Of a stretch of 64,000 bases of DNA, positions 21,897 to 33,441 are shown in pieces. How positions within the stretch are numbered: position 1 is the first letter of the stretch; every line of letters begins with the position of its first letter. The notes beneath the pieces were generated by a model. The model was given only the letters and a program-made list of their open reading frames with translations. It searched no databases and was not told the origin of the DNA. The translations under genes were made by a program, and so were the position numbers. The DNA comes from Puccinia triticina (Eukaryota > Basidiomycota > Pucciniomycetes > Pucciniales > Pucciniaceae), in assembly GCF_026914185.1 (NCBI RefSeq), contig NC_070559.1, positions 2,294,001 through 2,358,000 of the forward strand, read 5' to 3'.

Positions 21897-22679
21897 TGTC
21901 AGATTCTGGGAAACGGAGTTGACCGCTTTCTCTCCTGTAAGTCTCCTTTGGGTCAAGCGGCGCTGTTGTCTCAACCAGCCATTTCCCAAGTTGACCATTT
22001 ATTATCCTAAAACCCTTACCGTAGCCTTAGCAAGCAATGTTTCAGCCTTTAACCCTGACCCCTGGTCAGGTGCGGCGCCTGTAGCTCCAGAACCCTGAAC
22101 GAGTCAGTGAGAATGGAGCACTGATTCGTCGGAACCCACAACCAGTCAGTACACTGACCTGTGACTATAAATAAGAGGACTGTCCCCGCCAGAAGCTAAC
22201 TGGTTCTTCATCTCCTCTTCACGCTTGCTTACCCGCTCATCCACACAGTTTCTCCAACACCTTTTCCTGCAATCTTCACGAGTAAAAGTCTAAACCTACA
22301 TAAACATTTCACACTTCTAATCTTGTCTCGCCTGCTTAGGCCTAATCCTGTCTTTGCCAAACCTTGAACCTAATATTGTCATCAGACTCATCCTGTCCTG
22401 TTCTAAATTCTCACTCTTGCTATCTTTGCGCTATCCCAATTCATTTTACACTTTTTCATTGTCATTGAATATCTTGTCCGGTCACCTTAATCTTGTCTCG
22501 CAGCTACCCAACCAAGATCCTATTGGCCGTACCATTCTTCTCTCACACCAACTACTCTTTGATCATACCCTTGCTCTTAGGTAAGAGCAAAAGATTGTTT
22601 TTCCTTGATTTGTCTCTTTCTTTAAACGGTCAATGATCTGACCCGAATAAAAATGCTCTTAGCTCTGCTTAATCTCACA
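21897..22679 (+). repeat. Copia-1 5' LTR, 783 bp
   Basis: TGTCAGATTC...AATCTCACA. A TATA-like CTATAAATAAG lies at about 22165, with likely transcription start shortly after, in the U3/R part. Confidence 0.95.
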
Positions 22680-22757
22680 GATTTACAGTCTCGAAGCAAA
22701 ACGCCAGTACACCTCGAAATCCTCCAGAATCAACAAGAGCAAGGACAAAAATGTCTT

Positions 22758-23724
22758 TGTCAGCCTTAGAGTCAACACAGTTGACCTAAAACTGCCTTTT
22801 ATCTCCATTTTATACCTAAATGTGCTCATATCTTTTTAACCTTACAACATAAGGTTGTTTTGGCTTCAGATTCTGATTCTTCATGCAATTTTGACCCTAG
22901 CGTTCACTGATCACTTTACAATATCTCTACTCCTTCATAGAGTTTGTGGTTTGTGACACACATGCGCAGCAGAGCCGTGTAGTCGCGCCTGAGCACTCCC
23001 AACCACATGTACATGTGTGATTATGTCATCCAACTTTGAAAATTTTCGAAGTCAGGATCCCCCATGCAGCTGGAGGATCCACAGACTTCAGTACACCAGA
23101 ACCACCACCCAGATAACCCCAGGATCACCACCAAAGAGCCTACTCTACTCCCAGTATACCTACCGTCACAGGCGCCTAGGATATTGACAGTAAGTAACCT
23201 CTTTCACTGAACCTTGATTATCTCAGAGGTACAGCTCTGTGTCTTGCTTGATCTGCCTTTTCTTCTTGTTTTGCCTCCTCCTTGATCACAGGGCTGTCCC
23301 TCCAATTCTACAGGCCTTTGCCTCTATCTTGATCACAGGGCTGTCCCTTATAATCACTTGGCCTTTGCCTCAAAATCTAGGTTGCAGGGCTGTCCCTCAG
23401 GTTTCCCATTAAGAACCTTGACTGTCCAGAGAGAAGTCTAAAAAACTGTGGCTGGATTAAACTTATCTAATCCAGATACCCTCCTGAGAGGAAGCTGTAG
23501 CACTTCTAGCACAGATTAGCAGCACTCTTCTGAAGAGTAGCATTGCCAGTGGACGTGCATTCCCACTAGAATAACCTAGTACTTCTCTTCTATCTTATCC
23601 TGCTTGGTTTCTTTCTCTCTCTTTCTCTTTTTCTCTTACAGTTGTATTTTCTTTATCCCAAGAAATCAAACTGTTGTCCCCCATTTCTTGTGTCCTGCTG
23701 TCACTATAGAGACTCAGGCTCACA
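22758..23724 (+). mobile_element. Solo LTR (family LTR-B), inserted in the second gag codon of Copia-1
   Basis: 967 bp from TGTCAGCCTTAGAGTCAAC to GACTCAGGCTCACA, flanked by GTCTT at 22753-22757 and 23725-23729. The start codon of Copia-1 gag is ATG at 22751-22753, so the LTR separates ATG-TCT from the remaining gag. Other copies of this LTR lie at 33442-34280 (reverse), 50813-51740 and 63732 to the window end. Confidence 0.9.
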
Positions 23725-26700
23725 GTCTTCGAGCAAAGAAGAACTGTTGACTCTTCCCATGCTTACGGGCAGCAGCAATTACCCAATGTGGTCGCAGCGA
23801 TTGACGACTTATCTTGGTCACAAGGATCTCCTCACCACCGTCAACACTGATCCGGGCGCCAATCCAAATCAAAGCACGACCAAAAAGCTCAACAAGGCTG
23901 CTTTCATCATCAGCTCAAAGATAGGAGATAGGATATATCATGGGATCGTCAATCAAGAGCGCGCATCAAATGGGTACGCCATCTGGGCCAAAGTGAAAAG
24001 GATGTACGGTTCCAACACCATTCACAATCGGATCCGAGCTACCAATAAGTGGAACAACCTCTTCTTCAACGGCGATATCAATCAGTTCCTTGATCTCGTA
24101 GAACTATCCCTTGCCGAGTTTGCTGCAATCGGAAAAATCATCTCTGAAAGTGACATCTGTGGTTTCATAATTGCCAAGATTTCTTCAAAAAGACCAGGGC
24201 TGACCGACCCTCTCCTCACCAATGAGGCCCTGCAAAACGACTCGGAAGCCCTCATTGAGAAGCTCAGAGACTTGGCCAACCACAAAGATCTGACCCACAA
24301 GCCCAACCACGGTGAAAGGACCGCTGTCGCCTTGGCGAGCAACTCCCGCGTCAGGCCGCCTCCGCGATGCAAAAAGGTCCACAACCCAAACGCAACTCAC
24401 CCTGAGTCAAAGTGCTGGGCGCTGCATCCTCACCTCAGACCAATCCGAGATCTCCCTGCAGCAAGCAGCAACAACACGACTGCGCCCGCCCAGTCATCCC
24501 CTCAAACGACCGCCTACGAGACGCCTGCTTTTGCCAACATCACCACGGCGCAGTGCCTTCTTACCAAGCCACATCAGCTCGCTCCAGTCCTGGACTCTGG
24601 AGCCTCCCACCACATGCTCAACAATCTGGCGTTCTTCACTGAAACGGAAATAGTCAACATTCCTATCAGTACGGGAAAGGGTGCAAACGACCTTACGGCG
24701 ACTCGTGGGGGAATAGCAAAAATCTTTCAATCAACAGGGAAGACAGTTGTCCTCAAGAACGCTCTCTATGTTCCAGGACTCACGCGGAACCTCATCTCGG
24801 TTGGACAACTCATGGAGAAAGATATGTGAATCCGAAAAGTCGCAAGCACCTATGAAGTTGTTATTGATGATTCGGTCTTCTTCTCCTGCAGCCTGATCAA
24901 CGGCATCTTTGAGTTCAACTCGCCTATAGGACCAGTCTCTGCGCTTGTAACCAGTCTATCCAGCAAAACCCACTCCTTGAACACCTCTCCCTTCCAAACC
25001 TGGCAAAACCGACTAGGACATGCGAGCACAGCCAGAATAAGGATTGCGGTCAACGATGCCTCCCTCAGCCCTTCATCGGCTTGTGATTCTTGCATGCTCG
25101 GTAAAACCTCCAAGCTCCCCTTCAAAAGCAGCTTCGATTCCACAAGGAACCCTCTTGAAGTGATCCATGGCGACTTGGTTGGTCCAATCACCCCATCAAC
25201 CAACTCAGGAGCCAAATACTTCCTCACCTTGGTTGACCAACACACCAGGTACATCAGTGTAACTCTCCTCAAAGAGAAATCGGCTGCGTGCGAGGCGATC
25301 ATTGACTTCAAAAACTTCTTTGAAAATCAAACCGGCTTCAGAATGAGAAAACTCATCACCGACGGAGGAGGAGAATTCGTCAACAAATCACTCTCTGAGC
25401 AACTTAAAGTCGCCGGCATTCAACACAACGTTGCACCACCTTACACTCCTCAACACAACGGGGTGGCTGAACGGGCCAACAAGACCATAATCAACATGGC
25501 TCGATGCATGATGATTCATTCCAATCTGGCCAAAGAATGGTGGGGGGAGACCGTCAAAACTGCAATGATGACGACCAACTGTCTTCCCTCCATTCGTCGC
25601 AGCAAGATCTCACCACTCGAACAGCTCTTTAAAAAGATCCCAAACATCAAATTTTTCAAGCCGTTCGGGTGCAAAACTTGGATGGTAAAACCGAAACAAC
25701 TTGGCACCGGAAAATTCGACCCCGTTGCTTGGGAAGGCATCTTCATCGGGTACAGCAATGACTACTCGGCTTATCGGGTTGTCCGGCTCAACGACAGGAA
25801 AGTCATTGAAACTTGGCATGCTTACTTTGATGAGTCAATCTTTCCTCGTCTATCAGCAATCAATCCGAGCTTTGACTCCTTCAGCAATTCCCCATTTGCA
25901 GAAATCATATCATCTCCCGTCCTTCCATTTGAGCTCAGCGACCAAGGCACGACCTCAACCCCCGCACCTGACAACAACCACCAATCTGCAGCTCAGGAAG
26001 AAGCGGGCGAGCAAGAGCGGATGGATCTTGATGAGGAAGAAATTGATGTCAACAATGAGCAAGACCCGCAAGAGCCGCCTCGGCAGAGACTCATCATTCA
26101 TGGACCCCGGCATCCTACCCTGATTCAAAGCAATGTTGACAAAGCCAACATCCTTTGGTACCCCAGACGTCGTCCTCAAGCCTTCTCAGCCACAACGGTG
26201 GAACCCAAGAATCACCGACAGGCTATGCAAAGCGTCGACTGCGCTCGATGGAAAGAGGCTGAAGAGAAGGAAGTTCAAAATATGATCAATCATAATGTCT
26301 GGACAGAAATCCCTTACGAAGAAGGCATGAATCCGATTCCATCCACCTGGGCCTACCGGAAAAAGCTTGGCTCCAACAATGAAGTCATTTAATACAAAGC
26401 GAGGATCTGCGCTCAGGGATTTCGACAAACATACGGTTTGAATTTCGACTTGAAATACGCCCCAACGGGAAAACCCTTCTCTCTTTGATTTCTTTTGTTG
26501 TTTGCAACCACTAACAATCTGCTCATTCATCAACTAGATGTTAAATCAGCCTTCCTCACCTGCAATCTGAAGGAAACCGTCTACTTGACTCCTCCTCCCG
26601 GTTTCAAACCCGAGTCTCAACTCCTCCTCAAGCTCAACAAAGCAATATACGGGCTCAAGCAAGCATCTCTGGCATGGTACAACAGGCTCAGTGAATTCCT

Positions 26701-27901
26701 TGTCTCCATCGGTTTCAGCATTTCAACTGCGGACCCTTGTGTTTTCTGGAAACTGGACGGAATCCCCACTTGGATTTTTGCTCACGTGGACGACCTTGTA
26801 ATCATCAGCCGGGACCCCTCTTCATTTCGCGAGAAGATGGAAAAAGAGTTCAAAATTAAATACATAGGCAAAGCATTGTTTCTTCTCTGCATGAAGCTTG
26901 ACAACACTGACTCTGGCTTCATCCTTCACCAAGCCCAGTACATCAAGCGCAAGCTGGTCGAATTTAACGCGGCTGAACTCCCTCCCTCGTCTTGTCCTCT
27001 CAATCCAAAAATCCATCTCGCCAAAGCCACCCAGCAAGACATCAATCAACTAACCCCGCTCAATGTCAATTACCAAGCGTTGATTGGCTCTCTCAAATAT
27101 CTCAGCATCCTGACAAGACCAGATATATCCTACGCCGTCAGCAAGCTCTTGCAATACCTTGAGAACCCCGGCTTATCGCACTACACGGCCGCCATTCAAG
27201 TATTTCGCTACCTGAAGGGCACCAGGACGACAGGGCTTTCCTTCATCCGAAGAGGGGTCACGCCCTTGTTTGCCTCCGTTGACGCCGATTGGGCAAACTG
27301 CCCAGATTCAAGACGCTCTCATACCGGATACCTTATCACCCTGAACACTCATCTGATTTCCTGGAAGTCCTGCAAGCAGCAAACCGTCTCCCTGTCATCA
27401 ACGGAAGCAGAGTACAAAGCACTCTCAGACGCCAGCAAGGAAGTCGTCTGGCTCACAAACCTCATCAGTGAAATCGCCCCCGAAACCAGCAAACAATCAC
27501 CAATTCCAATCGTGTCCGTCGACAACAAGGGAGCGATTGATCTCGCCCTCAGCCAAACCAGTCAGAACGGTTTCCGCACGAAACACATGGATCTGCGCCT
27601 CCACCACGTTCGTGAACTCATCAAGAATCATCGAATCAAGCTTCAATATGTGCAATCTCAGAACAACACATCCGACTTCTTAACAAAGCCTGTCGGTCGT
27701 ACATCAATCCGGCGAGCTCTGGCTCCTCTGACGCTGCAAGCAACCTCAAAGTCTGCTTGTCACGTTGCCGCTCCAAGCATGGGAGCCTGTCAGATTCTGG
27801 GAAACGGAGTTGACCGCTTTCTCTCCTGTAAGTCTCCTTTGGGTCAAGCGGCGCTGTTGTCTCAACCAGCCATTTCCCAAGTTGACCATTTATTATCCTA
27901 A
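23725..27901 (+). pseudogene. Copia-1 gag-pol polyprotein, three nonsense codons
   Basis: One frame throughout. gag/CCHC-poor region to about 24540; protease DSGASHHM (about 24595); integrase with RLGHAS...CDSC finger and D-D-E residues in HGDLVGP, TDGGGEF and ERAN; reverse transcriptase with KAIYGLKQ and HVDD (about 26787) in place of YVDD; RNase H with STEAEYKAL and DNKGAIDLA. In-frame stops: TGA 24827, TAA 26390, TGA 26486 (in GKPxSL*FLLLFA, where Arg is usual). The C-terminal codons run into the 3' LTR. Initiation is also lost, because the ATG at 22751 is separated by the solo LTR. Confidence 0.9.
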
Positions 27902-28570
27902 AACCCTTACCGTAGCCTTAGCAAGCGAGGTTTCAGCCTTTAACCCTGACCCCTGGTCAGGTGCGGCGCCTGTAGCTCCAGAACCCTGAACGAGTCAGTG
28001 AGAATGGAGCACTGATTCGTCGGAACCCACAACCAGTCAGTACACTGACCTGTGACTATAAATAAGAGGACTGTCCCCGCCAGAAGCTAACTGGTTCTTC
28101 ATCTCCTCTTCACGCTTGCTTACCCGCTCATCCACACAGTTTCTCCAACACCTTTTCCTGCAATCTTCACGAGTAAAAGTCTAAACCTACATAAACATTT
28201 CACACTTCTAATCTTGTCTCGCCTGCTTAGGCCTAATCCTGTCTTTGCCAAACCTTGAACCTAATATCGTCATCAGACTCATCTTGTCCTGTTCTAAATT
28301 CTCACTCTTGCTATCTTCGCGCTATCCCAATTCATTTTACACTTTTTCATTTTCATTGAATATCTTGTCCGGTCACCTTAATCTTGTCTTGCAGCTACCC
28401 AACCAAGATCCTATTGGCCGTACCATTCTTCTCTCACACCAACTACTCTTTGATCATACCCTTGCTCTTAGGTAAGAGCAAAAGATTGTTTTTCCTTGAT
28501 TTGTCTCTTTCTTTAAACGGTCAATGATCTGACCCAAATAAAAATGCTCTTAGCTCTGCTTAATCTCACA
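27788..28570 (+). repeat. Copia-1 3' LTR, 783 bp
   Basis: Same length as the 5' LTR. Differences seen: two adjacent changes near 27927, and single changes near 28266, 28284, 28319, 28353, 28389 and 28536; five of the eight are CpG/TpG or CpG/CpA. Confidence 0.95.
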
Positions 28571-29247
28571 TACACGTTGTAAGCATAATTTCCTGTAAGC
28601 ATAGGATTTCCGTCCGCCATTTTTGGTTACCGCAAGTTTGATGCTTTTTATGCATAATGCATAATGCATAAAAAATTGAGGGGAGAAAACAGAAATATGC
28701 TTATATAGGACTGGGAAAAGAGGCCAAGTGGCCATGGATACTACTGATCTCCATCTTGGAAACCACAACAATCTCTGAACTACAGCTCAGCAACCTCAAA
28801 AATTTTGGCCAGTGAGCAGGTAAAAGCTCCTTTCCCCAGAATCCTTGCAATATCCCAATCACCTGCTTCCCAAATATCTTAAGCCACATAATGTAAGCAT
28901 AAACTGCCCTGGGAATTTACAATGCTTATAAAGGCCAGTCCTATATAAGCAATAATTGATTTATGCTTACTTTGCTACAAAGCATACCTCAATGTAAGCA
29001 TAGGATTTGTGTCCACCATCCTTATGCTCACATGGCGGGGTCACTGTATGAACTCGGTTTGTATCTAACCCAACTCTAAGATAATCTAGGGGAAGATGTT
29101 GGCTCCGTGGGTAGATTTGGCCTTGGGCCTTATCTGACATCTGTCAGGTGCACCACGGGGAAAAAATATATAAAATGTGATTGCCCCCAGTGATCAACAA
29201 AACCGGAAATTTTGGAAAATCATCCAACAATTCTGCAAAACACAATA

Positions 29248-29448
29248 GGGGGGTTCACAATAGGATAAAAATAAAACTTTAGAGCTAATTTTAAGGCCTT
29301 TATGAACAACTTTTCAAAAAATAAAGACTTTGCTCTGATTCTCAGGGGATACCCAGTCCTGTACACCTTGCCAGATTGTTAAAAATTTGTTGATAAAGAC
29401 CTTCAAATTGACTCTAAAATTTTACTTTTATCCTATTGTGAACCCCCC
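29248..29448. mobile_element. 201-bp MITE, TA target duplication (mariner-like)
   Basis: Starts GGGGGGTTCACAATAGGATA and ends with its inverse; TA on both sides (29246-29247, 29449-29450). About 38 bp of terminal inverted repeat including AAAACTTTAGAG/CTCTAAAATTTT. Non-coding. Confidence 0.8.
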
Positions 29449-29568
29449 TAATATGTGTGTTGAAACTATATAAAGATAGATGACGGTGGTATGTCACTGG
29501 TGTGTAGTAAGGAATGAGAGGGGATTGATAAATGTATATGTAGCAAGGGATGAGGGATGATGAGTGAT

Positions 29569-30167
29569 TCAATCTTGGCCCTTGCCAATGTAGCACTGCA
29601 GATGCACTGAAATTTTCACAAGCTTCTCCTGAAAGGGGAAAAAATTGAATCAAACAGAATCATGTGAATCATGACGAAAAGCCAAGGGCCAACCGTCACT
29701 ATTACAAGAAATTTTTCGGCAAGCCCAACCTTGAGTCTTTCGCGCTGTTCAGCAATCTCAATATCCGAAGTCGGTTCTTCTTCTATGACGACCGGTCGTC
29801 GACAACTTGGGCAATAAGCCTTTCCTGCGACGCAAGGTTTGTGAAATTCATGGCCACACCTACTACATTGTGTGATTCCTTGACCTCCAACACCTCCCCC
29901 ACAGACAAGACAGCTCTTTGTTCCACCACGATATACGGCTGCTTCCTGTTCGTCGGCTATATGTATATGAATTTCGCCATTGAGTGCAGGATGAGATGAA
30001 CTGAGGCTCAAAGCTCCTTGGCTTCCTTCTGAATTCTACAAACAATAACCCACAGTTCAGTCGCAAGGAGTCTTCCAGTGGGGTAATCTAGGCCTCCAAC
30101 TTACCCCATGATTGGACGGCCTAGCTAAACCCACGACCTCCCGACCGGATTCATGAAGAGTATTCAT
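29569..30167 (-). CDS. RING-type zinc finger protein (probable E3 ubiquitin ligase)
   Basis: Exon 1: 30167-30105 (ATG, MNTLHESGREVV..). GTAAGT donor at 30104, TTTGTAG acceptor at 30036, frame kept. Exon 2 contains CLVCGGGV, QCSRCGHEFHKPC and YCPSCRRP: a C-x2-C...C-x2-C-x-H...C...C-x2-C cross-brace typical of RING-H2 domains. A third intron (29705-29639, GTAATAG...CCTTTCAG) is plausible: spliced, the protein ends at 29569 with a short basic tail; unspliced, it reads through a hydrophobic stretch (VTVGPWLFVMIHMIL) to a stop at 29616. No partner or pathway can be inferred. Flanked by duplicated DNA (see 35100-35400). Confidence 0.7.
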
Positions 30168-31230
30168 CGCGAAGCATCTCCCAACAAGAACCTATTGAAT
30201 ATGAAATTTCGTACATTTTTTAGACTCTGAAAATCAGAGGAAGGATGATGAACGGGCTCATGTACCAGGAAAATAATTAACCGGGCCGCCATGGGGGATA
30301 TCGAAACACGGCTACGACCTTGCCGTTTGGGATGAATGATCGGATTAAAAGCTACGCCAATTATCAAAGAGCGCGGGGCGCGGTTGTGAAAACCGGGTGT
30401 TCAATTGCTAGATCGAAAAGCGAGTGCTTGTAATTTTACGTAGTGGTTCACTTGATAGGCAAGGGATCTTGGAACGGGGGCATGTTTTCGAGGCCATTCC
30501 CTTTCTGACCTTTTATATTGGTGCCTCAGGGGAAAACCACATGGAGAAGAGACCAATTTCTTGCATGTAACATATTCCGCGTTTGATAAAAAGTTTCATT
30601 GAAAAGGGCTTGGATGCATGGAGTGCTGTGTAATTGAACTACAGTGAAGCCTGCCTTCAGAACCCTTTGGACTACAAGATGACACGTTCTCGGCGGATCT
30701 TTCTTTCGCCCGGTCGTAAAACCAGAGATGACATATGCCGGCTGCCCGAAAACACCCGGGTTTTTCACTGTTGACGCCCTCTATAAACAAATGATCCGTT
30801 CAATATTGACTAGCGGCAAGGTGGCTTGTTTGATTTTGGACCAACACCAATGAGGAGAATAATAAAGCGCAGTTTTTAAGTGTTGCAAACACCAAAGATA
30901 CAGTCGGAAAGTTCTGATAAAAAGGACCGTTGAGCTCACTCGAAGGGGGTGTGCCTTTGCAGATCAGACTGAGGGTGGGCTGAAGTCTAACTTAACTAAG
31001 TCCCTCTCTATGTGGAGGGGGGACGCCGTCCCGCAGGGACCCTCCGAAGGAGGGACTTATGCGCCATGTCGCCCCTCTTGCCTGAGAGCATCAGGAAAAT
31101 TGAGCTTTTTTTTCAATCTGCTGTACAGCTGCCATCTCTTATTGGGTGACTACAAAGTCGCCCAACAAAATGAGGGGCTTATCCAGGAGAATCTCTGTGT
31201 CTCCTTCTTGAACTTGTGAGGGCCTTCAAT
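30168..31230. promoter_or_regulatory. Upstream region of the RING gene and repeat-derived DNA
   Basis: No gene. 30700-30800 (CGTAAAACCAGAGATGACAT, CCCGGGTTTTTC) recurs at 35290-35345. 31005-31060 has GGGACCCTCCGAAGGAGGGA-type hairpins, related to 31888-31935 and 32040-32110. Confidence 0.3.
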
Positions 31231-31232
31231 TA

Positions 31233-31409
31233 TGGTGTTCAAAGTTGGTTTGCATAATTTTATGCATGCATAAATCATAAAATCATAAAAATATTTTGGT
31301 GAGGAAATTTTGTATCACATAATCAGACAGTCATATCCCCTGCAAAAAAGATTTTATGATTTTATGATTTATGCATGCATAAAATTATGCAAACCAACTT
31401 TGAACACCA
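31233..31409. mobile_element. 177-bp MITE, TGGTGTTCAAAG family, TA duplication
   Basis: About 60-bp inverted termini TGGTGTTCAAAGTTGGTTTG / CAAACCAACTTTGAACACCA, TA at 31231-31232 and 31410-31411. Nearly the whole element folds into one hairpin. Tc1/mariner-type MITE; related partial copies at 11352 and 18813. Confidence 0.8.
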
Positions 31410-32037
31410 TAAATGTTTGGTTAATTGTGTGTTTTTACAATTTTGTTTGTCCAAAGAGACTGAAACAATAAATCCTGTATCAACTGCCACATCTCATGGA
31501 ACAAAGATTCTGCATGAAATACAGCAGTTGAAATGATTAATCAAAAAGCGTAAAGAACTATTGCTACTTAAATGTCTATACGCACTCATGGGCTACAGTC
31601 ATTGAAACAGCATAGTATGTTTCAGCACTGAATACAGTTTGAATGTGTGGAAGTGCCTGGAATTCAAGTGTAATGCCCAAGAGGAAATGAAAAATCTACA
31701 CATCAGGATAGTGAAGGCAGCTGATGGGATGGAGACAAAAAAAAACAGTAGGTACATGGGGACCGCTTGATTGGTCCCAGAAATGAAAACTAGAAGGAAA
31801 AGCGTCCAAAGACAAGTGCGTGAGGTTGATTATGAAAAACTGCCCACCGAAAGCTGAAATGCTCTCAGGCCACGGAGTTGACTTAGCACGTAAGTCCCTC
31901 CTTCGGAGGTTGCTGCGCTCCCCCGAGAGGGAAATTAGCTGAGTTAGGCTGAAGTGCGCACACAAGTCTGACTTGTCTAAGCCTCCCGGGACTGGGTGTG
32001 CAGAGCACCCCAATGCAAAGAATATCCTATTCCCAAT
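31410..32037. other. No supported gene
   Basis: AT-rich DNA; ORFs on both strands here have no known domain. 31888-31935 carries a CCCTCCTTCGGAGG hairpin. Confidence 0.25.
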
Positions 32038-32733
32038 GGAATCACAAGTCCCTCGCTTCGGGGCCTGGGCTGGCGTGAAGCGCGACCTCCAAAGGAGGGA
32101 CTTGGAGGTAATCACAAGATTTTGGCGTGAGGGCTTTCACCCTTTTGGTGGGAGCATCCCCCTTTCCGGTGTCTTCCCCTACAATTACTTCACGCCTGTG
32201 GTACCAGATGAAAGGCCTGAATTTTATCTTCCTTTTGGTGACAATCAATTTTCTTTTCTTTCTCACACTGTTATCCCTTTAGGCTTTACCATTTCAAATT
32301 TTCTCATTCTTGAGTGTTTGGCCAAAACTGTGTATGTAAATTCCGCAAAATTCCATGTGGATTCAATTGAGATACAGAATTCTATCCTCCAGCCACCTCT
32401 GCTTCTGGGGAATGGAAAGACTTCCCCTCTGGTTTACTTTTCACCATCTCCAGAGTACATTGAAGCTGGGATTCTCAGCTATCCTTGGCACTTCAGCTCA
32501 CTGTCTCACAATAAGTGTGTGCTTTGAAATGTCAATTTGATTCAAAAAATTGGCCAAAGGCGTGATTTTGCCGAAGCTCTCATGCAAAAGAATGCTGATA
32601 ACTCATAAGCCTACCATTGGTAATGGGAGACGCTTTGCATTGGTGTTCTCTGCACCTCCAGTCCTGGGAGAATTATTTGGAGGTTGCGCTTCACGCCAGC
32701 CCAGGGCCCCAAAGCAAGGGACTTGTGATAATT
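32038..32733. repeat. Inverted repeat around a 0.6-kb core
   Basis: ATCACAAGTCCCTCGCTTCG and GGCTGGCGTGAAGCGCGACC at 32038-32090 recur inverted at 32680-32733 with a few changes. A second inverted pair (GTGCAGAG..ACCCCAATGCAAAG at 31997-32020 against 32630-32660) lies nearby. Probably a non-autonomous fold-back element; target duplications were not found. Confidence 0.5.
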
Positions 32734-33084
32734 CAGGGAAAAGTGTGGTCAGAACTGATGATGAAATTCTTGGTTAGTCTCAGGGTTTCAAAGACTAAAT
32801 ACAAGGTGTTAAACATGTGGGCACGAGTTGGAAGAATCACAATGGACAAGGAAAATGTTACATGCATTAACAAGTGAGTGAGATTTTTGTGAAAGAGGAA
32901 AAGAAGAAAAGGAGTGTAGAATAGAGAATAACCGTTTGGACCCGGGTACTGGGGTTTTTTTTTTCCAAAGCAGGGACCAAGTACCGCACCTGGCACCGCC
33001 TGGCGGGTACCAGCAGTACTTAAGGCGGGTACAGGCGGTACTTTGCACCTTTTTCTCAGCTAAGATCACTTCTAAGTTTTCAAG

Positions 33085-33441
33085 GAGGGCACCTTTGATG
33101 TCTACATCCGCGGCCCCCAAAACTACACCTACGTCCCTGCCCCCTCCAACAAAGCACGGGGGACACTCATGAACCTCGCCCCGGCAACGGAGAAGCCAGC
33201 AACCCAGGCCCACAGAATTAAGAACGGGGCTGGGTCAATCCAATGTGGCAGAACCCCCTTTGATGGATCAGCCACCAACAGGACCACCATCAGCTACCAA
33301 GGAATTAGCAAGAAAGTCAACCACTACGGCCCAGGAGGGGCGTTTGGTGAGCTAGCCCTGATGCTCAATGCCCTGCAGGGGGCAAAAGTGGTGGCAACAT
33401 TGCCAACAGCCATCTTATGGGCCCTGGACAAGATCACCTAC
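33085..33441 (+). pseudogene. PKA regulatory subunit gene fragment (cAMP-binding domain)
   Basis: The cAMP-dependent kinase regulatory subunit inhibits the catalytic subunit until cAMP binds. EGTFDVYIRGP is preceded by an acceptor-like TTTTCAAG, so an exon boundary is kept and this is not a retrocopy. ISKKVNHYGPGGAFGELALM and ATLPTAILWALDKITY follow. The phosphate-binding cassette keeps FGELALM but the usual PRAATV is replaced by LQGAKVV. The rest of the gene is absent upstream and the 3' side is cut by a solo LTR whose first base is 33442. A mobilised, non-functional fragment. Confidence 0.7.

Larger units (their letters stand above)
21897..28570 (+). mobile_element. Copia-1 LTR retrotransposon
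   Basis: Two 783-bp LTRs (TG...CA), 5-bp target duplication TACAC at 21892-21896 and 28571-28575, and a single gag-pol frame between. The LTRs differ at about eight positions by eye, so the insertion is recent. Later damage: a solo LTR of another family in gag, and three nonsense codons. Confidence 0.95.
21870..29046. mobile_element. TA-flanked MITE (pogo/Fot1-like termini) split by Copia-1
   Basis: The left end CAGTGACCCCGCCATGTAAG (21870) is mirrored by the right end ...CATGGCGGGGTCACTG (29046), with TA at 21868-21869 and 29047-29048. The inner arms share GTAAGCATAGGATTT and TCCACC/TCCGCC blocks in inverse order. Without Copia-1 the element is about 500 bp. CAGT-type ends with a TA duplication are typical of pogo/Tc1-mariner superfamily members. 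Non-coding. Confidence 0.75.

Noticed and set aside
23642..23724. Start of Copia-1 gag at 23642
   Set aside because: This part is LTR-B sequence; the original start is at 22751, before the solo LTR.
31973..32527. 184-codon plus ORF as a gene
   Set aside because: Starts inside an inverted repeat, has no recognised domain, and ORFs on the other strand overlap it.
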